DNA from: UBA2030 sp049969475
GTDB taxonomy: Bacteria > Bacteroidota > Bacteroidia > Bacteroidales > TTA-H9
Length of the DNA stretch: 64,000 nt
Reading direction: 5' to 3'
Assembly (NCBI GenBank): GCA_049969475.1
Contig: JBMFOU010000004.1
Location: forward strand, 62,001 to 126,000
A model generated the notes under the pieces. The model was not told the DNA's origin. It worked only from the letters and a program-made list of their open reading frames with translations, and did not search any database. Numbering within the stretch: the first letter of the stretch is position 1; the number at the start of each line of letters is the position of its first letter. Positions 49,031 through 57,500 of the stretch are shown here, one piece after another. A program made the position numbers and the translations under genes.

Positions 49031-49999
49031 ATGGATAATAGTGGACGCTTTTATGCCAAAATCCTTCTTCTGGGCGAGTATGGTGTGATAATGGGCTCGC
49101 GGGCATTGACCATTCCCTTCACCCATTTTATGGGCGAATTGAGCAATCTGAATGAGGAAAAGTATACTGATAATGCATTTGCTTTGGAGTCGAATCGGCA
49201 ACTGGCAGAGTATCTTGCCTGGCTTAAATCTGAACCCAGCGTGGGCCAGATGTTACATCTGGATTTATTGGAAGAAGACATCAAAAACGGCCTTTATTTT
49301 GAATGCACCATTCCCCAGGGTTATGGGATCGGCAGCAGCGGAGCGCTGGTGGCAGCTATTTGGCACAAGTATGCCCGCGAGGGTCAGCTTACAGAAAAAC
49401 CCACCCAGGAAATTATTTTGCGCCTGAAAAAGAATTTCTCACTGCTTGAATCCTTTTTTCACGGTACCAGTTCGGGCATAGATCCTCTGATAGCCTTGCT
49501 GAAAACTCCATTGCACATCAAATCGTCTGACATCATTGAGCCTACTGGCATACCCAGGCAACAATACGAAGGCCCTGCTGCCATTTTCTTGCTCGATGCC
49601 GGAAGGGTGGGTAAAACCCATCAGTATGTGAGTCTTTTTTTGAAAAAATGTGAAAATCAAGAATATAGTCATAGCATTAAAAATATTTATATCCCCCTCA
49701 TTAATCAGGGAATCGACTATTTGCTGGCCGGCAATCAGGTTGGATTTTTGCAACAGATAGCAGGAATATCCGCCTTTCAGGCTGAATATTTTGAAGAAAT
49801 GATACCGGAAGAAATACGAGATGTTTGGCAAATGGGCCTAAGTAGCGATCTTTTCAAGCTCAAGCTCTGCGGGAGCGGAGGGGGGGGGTTTACTCTGGGT
49901 TTTACCACGGATTTCGGAAAAACTGAAAAATTGCTGAAGAACAATGGTTTTAGTACAGTACCCGTATTTCAGCACAAACAACTAACAGGCGCGAGCTGA
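49031..49999 (+). CDS. mvk: Mevalonate kinase
   Basis: A GHMP kinase of 322 residues. It begins GRFYAKILLLGEYGVIMGS, has the ATP loop IPQGYGIGSSGALVAAI (about 95-110), ESFFHGTSSGIDPLIAL with the catalytic Asp, and LKLCGSGGGGFTLGF at the C-terminus. It starts 10 bases after mvaD and closes the operon. Together with the three preceding genes this supplies isoprenoid precursors from HMG-CoA. Confidence 0.93.
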   Translation: MDNSGRFYAKILLLGEYGVIMGSRALTIPFTHFMGELSNLNEEKYTDNAFALESNRQLAEYLAWLKSEPSVGQMLHLDLLEEDIKNGLYFECTIPQGYGIGSSGALVAAIWHKYAREGQLTEKPTQEIILRLKKNFSLLESFFHGTSSGIDPLIALLKTPLHIKSSDIIEPTGIPRQQYEGPAAIFLLDAGRVGKTHQYVSLFLKKCENQEYSHSIKNIYIPLINQGIDYLLAGNQVGFLQQIAGISAFQAEYFEEMIPEEIRDVWQMGLSSDLFKLKLCGSGGGGFTLGFTTDFGKTEKLLKNNGFSTVPVFQHKQLTGAS

Positions 50000-50076
50000 A
50001 TCCATGTATTCAACCATTTTGGGGGAAGAATGTTAATTAAGTAACAACCTATCCGCTTCTTTCCAGGCGGGTTGGA

Positions 50077-50084
50077 TATATTTG
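50077..50084 (+). promoter_or_regulatory. lpdA -7 promoter element, TATATTTG
   Basis: A TAnnTTTG match 36 bases upstream of the lpdA ATG. No clear -33 box. Confidence 0.5.
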
Positions 50085-50120
50085 CAGCAAATAACTATTA
50101 ACTTTTAAAAACCATAATTC

Positions 50121-51518
50121 ATGGATTATCAATATGATGTAATGGTCATTGGAAGTGGTCCGGGCGGATACGTAGCCGGAATCAGGGCCGCCCAGTTGGG
50201 TTTGAAAACGGCTGTGGTAGAAAAAGCAGAATTGGGTGGAGTGTGCCTCAATTGGGGGTGTATCCCAACCAAAGCCTTGTTGAAAAGTGCTCAGGTTTTC
50301 AATTATCTATCGCATGCCTCTGATTATGGAATAAAGCTTGATGGGAATGCTCGTCCCGATTTCGAGGCCATCATCAAGCGTTCTCGTGGCGTGGCCGAAG
50401 GTATGAGCAAAGGCATTCAGTATCTTTTTAAAAAGAATAAAGTTGAACACATTCAGGGTTTTGGAAAAATAAAACCTGATCATCAGGTGGAGGTTACTGC
50501 AGCCGATGGTACGCAAACCATTTACACCGCCCGCCATATCATCCTGGCCACAGGAGCCCGCTCTCGCGAATTGCCCAACCTCAAGCAAGATGGTAAGAAA
50601 ATTATAGGCTACCGTGAGGCTATGACCCTCCCCAGCCAGCCTAAGAGCATGATCGTGGTGGGTTCGGGAGCCATAGGCTCGGAGTTCGCCTATTTTTATA
50701 ATGCCATAGGTACCAAGGTAACTTTGGTTGAATTTATGCCCAACATCGTTCCTCTTGAAGACGAGGAAGTATCGAAGCAGTTGGAACGTAGTTTTAAAAA
50801 GGCCGGTATCGAAGTGATGACCAGTTCTTCGGTGGAATCTGTTGAAGTTAAAGGAGATATGTGCATAGCCACAGTGAAAACTCCCAAGGAAGTTAAAACT
50901 ATTGAGGCCGAAATCGTGTTATCCGCTGTAGGTGTAACTACAAATCTGGAGGGTATTGGACTGGAGGAAGTAGGAATAAAAACGGAAAAAGGGAAGGTAG
51001 TAGTAGATGAGTTTTATCGTACCAACGTTGAGGGGTATTATGCCATAGGAGATATAGTGCCGGGCCCTGCGCTTGCGCATGTGGCTTCGCACGAAGGCAT
51101 TATATGCGTGGAAAAAATTGCTGGTCATAATCCTCACCCCCTCGATTATGGAAATATACCCGCTTGCACCTACACCCAGCCGGAGGTGGCGTCGGTAGGA
51201 ATGAGCGAAAAGGCAGCCCGCGAAGCCGGTCATGAAATAAAGGTGGGTAAATTCCCCTATACCGCCAGCGGAAAAGCCAGTGCTGCCGGAAATAAAGACG
51301 GCTTCGTGAAGGTGATTGTAGACGCCAAATACGGCGAAATTTTGGGTGTACATATGATTGGAGATAACGTTACCGAGATGATTGCTGAAGCTGTTGTAGC
51401 CCGCAAGCTCGAAAGCACAGGCCGCGAAATCATCGATGCCGTGCACCCACATCCCACCATGTCGGAAGCCCTCATGGAAGCCATGGCTGCAGCCTATGGA
51501 GAGGTGATACATATTTGA
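50121..51518 (+). CDS. lpdA: Dihydrolipoyl dehydrogenase
   Basis: The E3 flavoprotein of 2-oxoacid dehydrogenase or glycine cleavage complexes; 465 residues. FAD site GSGPGGYVAGIRAAQLG, redox disulfide C42-x4-C47 (GGVCLNWGCIPTKALL), NAD site VVGSGAIGSEFAYFY, and the C-terminal His-Glu region HPHPTMSEALMEA are all present. There is no lipoyl domain. It stands alone with its own promoter and terminator; the E1 and E2 partners are not in the window. Confidence 0.97.
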   Translation: MDYQYDVMVIGSGPGGYVAGIRAAQLGLKTAVVEKAELGGVCLNWGCIPTKALLKSAQVFNYLSHASDYGIKLDGNARPDFEAIIKRSRGVAEGMSKGIQYLFKKNKVEHIQGFGKIKPDHQVEVTAADGTQTIYTARHIILATGARSRELPNLKQDGKKIIGYREAMTLPSQPKSMIVVGSGAIGSEFAYFYNAIGTKVTLVEFMPNIVPLEDEEVSKQLERSFKKAGIEVMTSSSVESVEVKGDMCIATVKTPKEVKTIEAEIVLSAVGVTTNLEGIGLEEVGIKTEKGKVVVDEFYRTNVEGYYAIGDIVPGPALAHVASHEGIICVEKIAGHNPHPLDYGNIPACTYTQPEVASVGMSEKAAREAGHEIKVGKFPYTASGKASAAGNKDGFVKVIVDAKYGEILGVHMIGDNVTEMIAEAVVARKLESTGREIIDAVHPHPTMSEALMEAMAAAYGEVIHI

Positions 51519-51548
51519 TTGAACAGAAACTAATGAATAGGACAGAAG

Positions 51549-51581
51549 AGGCTGCCTCAGAAATTAGGGGCGGCCTTTTTG
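51549..51581 (+). terminator. Rho-independent terminator after lpdA
   Basis: AGGCTGCC (51549-51556) pairs with GGCGGCCT (51569-51576, one G-T pair), followed by a T run. Confidence 0.85.
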
Positions 51582-52092
51582 TTATCGCTTGAGAAATTTT
51601 TATTTCATTATTCCCTGGGCTGGTGGGCGATTATGAAAACTGCAGGCATCCAACAGAAATGAATATCTATTTGCTGATTAGTTGAACGATTACCAATTTA
51701 TGTGGATTATTAGGGGGCGACCGCCTGTGATAATGGGAAATCATCTCTTTCCATACGTTGTGTTTAATTTTCAATGATTTAAGCTTGTTGCACAGATCTT
51801 TGTTTATCTGAATTTTACATCATATCTACAAAAGTTAGGGCACTCATGAGTCCTATAAATTTTCATGCTCACCAGGGCTTAAATAAATAAAATGGTTTTT
51901 GTAATACTACAGACCCACTTCGATACATAAGAACTCAGGATGGAAGGAGCTGACCCAATTTTATGGATCAGTTTCTTTTGGGTTGACCCTGAGTAAACTA
52001 TTTTTTTAAACATGAGTTAAATTTGTGAAGTTCTGGTTATATGCGCATCAAATCTTTTTATACATTAACGTTGAAATTAATTTCGACCTGCC
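51582..52092. other. Gene-free interval with an imperfect inverted repeat
   Basis: About 510 bases with no supported reading frame. An imperfect nested inverted repeat occupies 51933-51994: outer arms ACTCAGG and CCTGAGT, inner arms ACCCAA and TTGGGT. It is not followed by a T tract. It could be the remnant of an insertion element end or a structured RNA. Just before sixA a TAATTTCG is a one-mismatch -7 element. Confidence 0.4.
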
Positions 52093-52587
52093 ATGAAAAC
52101 CCTTATCGTTGTGCGCCATGCCAAATCATCCTGGGAATTTCCCGATCTGGAAGACACCCAGAGGCCCTTGCTGGATAAAGGTAAGAAGCGCACCCAAAAA
52201 GTGATTAATCATTTGATCAAATCGCGTTTTCGCCGACCCGACCTTATTTTTTCCAGTCATGCAGTCAGGGCTCTGGAGACTGCCCGTATGTTTGCACGGG
52301 CCTTTGAATATCCTGAAAACCAAATTATTCAGAGTAAAACTATTTACGAAGGAGATAAAAATATGATTACTGACCAGTTTTTTGGTCTCGACGAGGAGAT
52401 AAAAAGTGTGATGATTGTGGGGCATAATCCCACTCTGACTTATTTTGTCAACCAATGGTTATCCGACCCTATAGAGTGGATACCTACCTCAGGGGTGGTA
52501 GTTTTACGCATTCCGGCAAAAAACTGGCAGGAAATTCACCTCTTTAAAGCTTCATCCTTCATTAAAATTTTTCCTAAAGAAATCTAA
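52093..52587 (+). CDS. sixA: SixA-type histidine phosphatase
   Basis: A 164-residue protein of the histidine phosphatase superfamily. The RHG-type motif is VVRHAKSSW (His9), the SixA branch having RHAxS. The second His lies in IVGHNPTLTYFVN. SixA removes phosphate from HPt domains in E. coli. It lies 60 bases upstream of ppk1, and the window also holds an orphan HPt gene at 33296-33637, a possible substrate. Confidence 0.9.
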   Translation: MKTLIVVRHAKSSWEFPDLEDTQRPLLDKGKKRTQKVINHLIKSRFRRPDLIFSSHAVRALETARMFARAFEYPENQIIQSKTIYEGDKNMITDQFFGLDEEIKSVMIVGHNPTLTYFVNQWLSDPIEWIPTSGVVVLRIPAKNWQEIHLFKASSFIKIFPKEI

Positions 52588-52598
52588 AAATCATTACT

Positions 52599-52606
52599 TA
52601 GCTTTG
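52599..52606 (+). promoter_or_regulatory. ppk1 -7 promoter element, TAGCTTTG
   Basis: A TAnnTTTG match 41 bases upstream of the ppk1 ATG. No clear -33 box. Confidence 0.45.
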
Positions 52607-52647
52607 CAAATGCACACCACTTAAAGGTGCTCTAATACGGATCAGCT

Positions 52648-54747
52648 ATGAATGACATCAAGGACAAAACGTTTTATCCATATATAAACAGGGAAATCAG
52701 CTGGTTACAGTTTAATGAGCGGGTATTGCAAGAGGCCTGCGACCCCCAGACCCCTCTGCTGGAACGTATCAAATTTTTAGGCATTTTTTCTAATAACCGG
52801 GATGAATTTTTTCGGGTGAGGGTTGCCACCATTCATCGGATGTATATGCTGATGCAGAAAAAGCAACTCGACACACGCATCAATTTCCATCCCAAGGAAT
52901 TACTTAGCGAAATTCATGAAGTAGTTGCCAGTCAGGAAAAACGCTTTACGTCGATTTATGCTGAATTGGCTAAGGAATTAAAAAATAATGGTATTTACAT
53001 CATCAACGAAACGGAAGTTACCCCTGAGCAGGGTGCTTTTGTGAGGGAGTTTTTTAATCAAAAGGTCAGATCGCATGTATTTCCTATCATGCTCAACAAC
53101 GTTAAATCGCTGACCTTCCTGCGCGATCACAATTTTTATCTGGCGGTGGAAATGGTGGACTCTCGCGGACAAAACAAAACCCGCTATGCTCTGGTTAAGG
53201 TACCGGTGCAGTTGGCCGGGCGATTTATTATTCTTCCTTCACCTCCAGGCAAGCAGGAGTGTAAGTTTATCATCTTGCTCGACGACGTAATCCGTTATTG
53301 CCTGAGCGATATATTTAGTGTGTTTGGATATGATAGTTTCAGGGCTTTTACTGTGAAGTTTACCCGCGACGCCGAGCTCGACATCGATAACGATGTATCC
53401 AAAAGCTTCATCGAACGTATGAGCGAAAGCTTAAAGAAACGAGAAAAGGGGGTTCCGGTAAGATTTGTTTATGATGCTGAGATGCCTGCTCCTCTGCTCG
53501 ATAAGCTAAAATCGAAGATGAAGATTACAGAAAAGGATACCCTGAGAGCGGGTTCAAGGTATCATAACTTCAAAGATTTCATGAATTTTCCTAAAATCCA
53601 TAATCCTTCCTTCTACTTCGAGCCATTTCCTCCCTTACCTCATCCTTTGCTGAAGCCCAATCAAAGCCTGATTGAGGCTATTCGGCACAAGGATATCATG
53701 CTGCATTATCCTTATCAATCGTTTCAATATCTCATTGACCTATTGCGTGAGGCCTCCATCGACCCGCAGGTATTGGAAATCAAGATGACTTTTTACCGCA
53801 CCGCACGCGACAGTAGCGTTATCAACTCGCTGATTAACGCCCGACGCAACGGAAAAAAGGTGACCGTATTCCTGGAATTGCAGGCCCGCTTTGAGGAAGA
53901 GATCAACATTTATTGGGTCAACCGCCTTCAGGAGGAGGAAGTAGAAATTATTCCCACCATACCCGACTATAAGGTGCATGCCAAGCTGCTACTGATTCGA
54001 CGTCGCGAAGAAGATGGTTCAGAAAGGCTGTATGCCAATATATCTACGGGAAACTTCAACGAAGCTACAGCCATCGTTTATGCCGACGACAGCCTGTTTA
54101 CGGCCGACCAACGAATTGCATCAGATGTCAATCGCGTGTTCGAACTCTTCAAAACCCGCTTCATACCTCCCAAGTTCGAGCATCTTATCGTAGCACCGTT
54201 TAGCGTGCGTAATTTCCTGCTTGATAGTCTGGCCCGTGAAGTGGAGAATGCCCGTCAGGGAAAGGAAGCCTGGGCCATTATCAAGGTAAACAGTATTGTA
54301 GATGAGCCTGTGGCTGAAGCGCTTTACGATGCGGGTAGGGCGGGTGTAAAACTTTATTTGAGTGTTCGGGGCATTTGTGTGCTGCAACCCGGTATCCCGA
54401 GAATTAGCGATAACATTGAGGCCCTGAGTATCGTTGACCGTTTCCTTGAACATTCGAGAGTATTTATATTTTGCAATGGTGGCGATAATAAATACTTCAT
54501 TGGCTCGGCCGACATCATGCCTCGCAACCTCGATCACCGTATCGAAGTAGTATGTCCCATCTACGATCCTGATATTCAGAAAGAGCTTCGCACTATGCTC
54601 GATATTGAATTCAAAGCCAACGTAAAGGCTCGTTCCCTGCATGCCGGCCAGATTAACACTTACCGCAATACCAATATGAATCATCCTTTTCGTTCTCAAT
54701 ACGAGAAATACAAGTATCTCAAGTCGATGCTGCAAAACCCCAAATGA
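52648..54747 (+). CDS. ppk1: Polyphosphate kinase 1
   Basis: Makes polyphosphate from ATP; 699 residues, normal length. It begins YINREISWLQFNERVLQEA (PPK N-domain), continues GIFSNNRDEFFRVRVA, and has the phospholipase D-like catalytic half with the autophosphorylated His444 in YKVHAKLLLIRRR, NISTGNFNEATAIVYAD, and a second His-containing GSADIMPRNLDHRIEV. SixA-family genes are often next to ppk in Bacteroidota, in line with a phosphate-signalling neighbourhood. Confidence 0.97.
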   Translation: MNDIKDKTFYPYINREISWLQFNERVLQEACDPQTPLLERIKFLGIFSNNRDEFFRVRVATIHRMYMLMQKKQLDTRINFHPKELLSEIHEVVASQEKRFTSIYAELAKELKNNGIYIINETEVTPEQGAFVREFFNQKVRSHVFPIMLNNVKSLTFLRDHNFYLAVEMVDSRGQNKTRYALVKVPVQLAGRFIILPSPPGKQECKFIILLDDVIRYCLSDIFSVFGYDSFRAFTVKFTRDAELDIDNDVSKSFIERMSESLKKREKGVPVRFVYDAEMPAPLLDKLKSKMKITEKDTLRAGSRYHNFKDFMNFPKIHNPSFYFEPFPPLPHPLLKPNQSLIEAIRHKDIMLHYPYQSFQYLIDLLREASIDPQVLEIKMTFYRTARDSSVINSLINARRNGKKVTVFLELQARFEEEINIYWVNRLQEEEVEIIPTIPDYKVHAKLLLIRRREEDGSERLYANISTGNFNEATAIVYADDSLFTADQRIASDVNRVFELFKTRFIPPKFEHLIVAPFSVRNFLLDSLAREVENARQGKEAWAIIKVNSIVDEPVAEALYDAGRAGVKLYLSVRGICVLQPGIPRISDNIEALSIVDRFLEHSRVFIFCNGGDNKYFIGSADIMPRNLDHRIEVVCPIYDPDIQKELRTMLDIEFKANVKARSLHAGQINTYRNTNMNHPFRSQYEKYKYLKSMLQNPK

Positions 54748-54993
54748 TCCTTTAAGACCCCAGGGTAGTGTTTGAAATGTTACCTTATTATTGATTTCGA
54801 TCTAATTTATTGATTTTTTTTGTTTTAGATACAGTAAGTTGGCTTGTCGAAATCAAATCAAACAGGTGTAAAGCTGAGTACTTTTTCCTCCGGTATGCAG
54901 ATTTATCACAGAGGGAGCTTGGTATACTCTGTACTTTATTGGAATGTTGTTTAAATCAGTTTTAAAGAACTGGAAATAAGCCTGTAAAAGCAG

Positions 54994-55050
54994 GAAAAAA
55001 AATCCCTCCGGGCGGGTAAATCATTCAAACCACCTCCCGGAGGGAAAAAA
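54994..55050 (-). terminator. Terminator after ackA
   Basis: TCCCTCCGGG (55003-55012) and CCCGGAGGGA (55036-55045) form a perfect 10-bp stem; on the minus strand it is followed by eight T residues. The remaining part of the 315-base gap after ppk1 shows no gene or recognisable signal. Confidence 0.85.
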
Positions 55051-55062
55051 CGCCAAAGGGTA

Positions 55063-56277
55063 TTATACCATGTCGAGATTTTGGGTCACTATCTCATAGG
55101 TATCTGTAGCAATTACCAATTCTTCATTGGTGGGCACCACCATTACGGTAACCTTCGACCCTGGATGGGTCAGGATTACTTCTTTACCCCTGAGTTGGTC
55201 ATTTTTTTCAAAGTCGAAGTCCACACCCAGCCATTCCATGTCGGTCATCACTTCTTTGCGAGTGTTGTAGTCGTTTTCGCCAATACCTCCAGTAAAGACG
55301 ATGGCATCAACTCCTCCCATGGCTGCTGCATAAGCTCCGATATATTTCTTGACACGGTATTGATACATTTTTAAAGCAAGGGCTGCCCGATGATTGCCTT
55401 CAGCAGCAGCCGTTTCGAGGTCGCGCATATCGCTGGAGATACCGGAGATTCCCAGTACCCCGCTAAACTTATTTATAAGCGTATTAAGGGTTTGAATGCC
55501 AATGCCTTCTTTGTTAGCAATGTGCAACAAGGCTCCGGCATCCACATCCCCGCTGCGGGTTCCCATCATAAGGCCTTCGATGGGAGTCATGCCCATGCTG
55601 GTATCCATCGATTTTCCGTTTTTAATGGCAGCTATGCTGGCCCCGTTACCTAAATGGCAGGTAATGATTTTCAGATCTTTCAGGTCTTTGCCCAGCATTT
55701 CGGCAGCCCGACGCGACACGTATTTGTGGCTGGAGCCATGGAAACCATAGCGACGGATTTTATATTTTTCGTAAAGCGAATAGGGTAGGCCATACAAGTA
55801 AGAATACTCAGGCATGGTTTGGTGAAAAGCGGTATCGAAAACTCCGGCCTGGGGTACATGGGGTAATAACCGGGTGATTGCATAAATGCCTTCGAGGTTA
55901 GGAGGGTTATGCAGCGGCGCCAAATCTATACACTCTTCGAGGGCCTGAATCACTTCGGGTTTTATGCGGACGCTTCCGCCGAATTTTTCTCCGGCATGCA
56001 CCACCCGATGCCCCACGGCATCAACTTCCTCAATACTTTTAAGACTTCCGTATTGCGGATGAATGAGAATTCCCAGTACGTATTCGATACCCGTCTGATG
56101 GTCGAGAATTTCGCCTTCTACTTTGAATTCAAACCCATCATCGCGTTTATGTTTAATGGAAGCTCCTTTCAAACCAATTTTGTCTACAAGGCCTTTGGCT
56201 ATCACCTGGGCCGAAGGCATATCGAAAAGCTGATATTTGATGGATGAACTACCACAGTTCAAAACTATAATTTTCAT
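55063..56277 (-). CDS. ackA: Acetate kinase
   Basis: Makes ATP from acetyl phosphate; 404 residues. It has the ASKHA signatures IIVLNCGSSSIKYQLFD, VGHRVVHAGEKFGG, FDTAFHQTMPEYSYLY, the HLGNGASIAAIKNGKSMDTSMGM-type region (about 205-228), TRSGDVDAG, and FTGGIGEND. It is 32 bases downstream of a 3-hydroxyacyl-CoA dehydrogenase in the same unit. No pta (phosphotransacetylase) is adjacent, although pta usually accompanies ackA. Confidence 0.97.
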   Translation of the reverse strand: MKIIVLNCGSSSIKYQLFDMPSAQVIAKGLVDKIGLKGASIKHKRDDGFEFKVEGEILDHQTGIEYVLGILIHPQYGSLKSIEEVDAVGHRVVHAGEKFGGSVRIKPEVIQALEECIDLAPLHNPPNLEGIYAITRLLPHVPQAGVFDTAFHQTMPEYSYLYGLPYSLYEKYKIRRYGFHGSSHKYVSRRAAEMLGKDLKDLKIITCHLGNGASIAAIKNGKSMDTSMGMTPIEGLMMGTRSGDVDAGALLHIANKEGIGIQTLNTLINKFSGVLGISGISSDMRDLETAAAEGNHRAALALKMYQYRVKKYIGAYAAAMGGVDAIVFTGGIGENDYNTRKEVMTDMEWLGVDFDFEKNDQLRGKEVILTHPGSKVTVMVVPTNEELVIATDTYEIVTQNLDMV

Positions 56278-56309
56278 TTTCTTTTTTATTTTTCAGTTTA
56301 ATAATCAGA

Positions 56310-57278
56310 TTATTCCCTGCCCAGGGTTGCCACCGAACCCATTTTGGATTGTTTTCCTTTTTCGGTCCATTTGTAGAACCCTTCTCCTACGCGCTGACCC
56401 ACCAGGCCGGCACGCACCATACGTTTGATGAGCGGTGAAGGTTTGTAACGAAGGTCCCCGAATTCCATGTAAAGATTTTCCATCCAGCGAAGCAGCTTAT
56501 CTAATCCTATGTTATCTGCCATCTCGAAGGGGCCCATAAGGTGTCCACTGGCTTCACGCATGGTTTTATCGATGTCTTCTACAGAGGCCACCCCTTCCAT
56601 TAAAATCGAGCAGGCTTCATTAATGAAAGGAATAATCATGCGGGTGGAGATATTGCCGGGGGATTCATTGACGGGAATCACTTCTTTCCCTATCATGCGG
56701 ACGTATTTGCATGCAAAGTTCCAGGTTTCTTTAGAAGTGCGCAGAGAACGGACTACTTCTACTATTTTTACATCACGCACAGGAGAAATAAAGTGCAAAC
56801 CTATAGCCCTCCCCGGGTCTTTGAGTACGCTTGAAAGTTCAGATATCATTAGTGTGGCTGTATTGCTGGCTATGACAGCTTCAGGCCGCAGTACCTCCTC
56901 CAATTTACGAAATACCTCCTGCCGAAATTGTAAACTGGTACCCGTTTTCTTGGAGTTAATAGTTTCAATGACTATATCGCAATCTTTCAAATCTTTATAG
57001 TCCGTAGTTCCCTGCAACCTCGAGAGGATAAGTTTTTTCTCGGAAGGGGTCATCCCCCATTTGTTGATGATGCGGTCGAGCTCGGCATTCAGTCTGTTAA
57101 ATATTTCCTTGATGCGTTCTTCTGAGAGATCAAGGAAAACCACATCGATTCCATATTGGCTGGTTTGAAGGGCAATCTGCTGTCCCATGATTCCGCAGCC
57201 CACTATGCCCACCTTCTGCAACGAACCCTTAGGGGCTTCGTGACGGCCCAGACTGAATTCTTCAAGATTTATGTTCAT
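56310..57278 (-). CDS. hbd: 3-hydroxyacyl-CoA dehydrogenase (short, Hbd-type)
   Basis: An NAD-dependent dehydrogenase of 322 residues without an enoyl-hydratase fusion. After a 20-residue N-terminal extension comes the Rossmann motif VGIVGCGIMGQQIALQ; then IVIETINSKKTG, IASNTATLMISEL, catalytic His in GLHFISPVRDVKIVEV, and a C-terminal helical domain (GPFEMADNIGLDKLL, GEGFYKW). The usual FFNPV reads HFISPV. It could act in butyrate formation, beta-oxidation or another pathway. Expression with ackA hints at fermentation or fatty-acid-linked energy metabolism. Confidence 0.9.
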   Translation of the reverse strand: MNINLEEFSLGRHEAPKGSLQKVGIVGCGIMGQQIALQTSQYGIDVVFLDLSEERIKEIFNRLNAELDRIINKWGMTPSEKKLILSRLQGTTDYKDLKDCDIVIETINSKKTGTSLQFRQEVFRKLEEVLRPEAVIASNTATLMISELSSVLKDPGRAIGLHFISPVRDVKIVEVVRSLRTSKETWNFACKYVRMIGKEVIPVNESPGNISTRMIIPFINEACSILMEGVASVEDIDKTMREASGHLMGPFEMADNIGLDKLLRWMENLYMEFGDLRYKPSPLIKRMVRAGLVGQRVGEGFYKWTEKGKQSKMGSVATLGRE

Positions 57279-57321
57279 TGTGTTGATTTTGATTGTTTTA
57301 AATAAAAGACCATTCCTGCTG

Positions 57322-57352
57322 CAAAATTAGACCTTTAGCACCTCTTAGACAA
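57322..57352 (-). promoter_or_regulatory. hbd-ackA promoter (TTG, 20 bases, TAATTTTG)
   Basis: The minus strand has TTG at 57350-57352, a 20-base spacer, and TAATTTTG at 57322-57329, a close match to the consensus. The start codon is 43 bases downstream. Confidence 0.7.
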
Positions 57353-57500
57353 TGAGAAATAAAAGAATCTTTAATTTGTTTAATGCTCCACTTCTGATTT
57401 TAAAAACAAAGAACATTGCTACATCAATGTTTTTTGGATGTTTCCTTGTATTTGCTGAATTTTGATGGCTTTTGTTTCAATTCATTTAATTCTTATAAAT

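Noticed and set aside
51519..52092. Replication origin or CRISPR array in the gene-free interval
   Set aside because: No cluster of DnaA boxes and no regularly spaced direct repeats were seen here or elsewhere in the window.
54121..54735. 204-codon minus-strand frame under ppk1
   Set aside because: Shadow of the conserved PPK1 catalytic half; composition and lack of motifs argue against coding.
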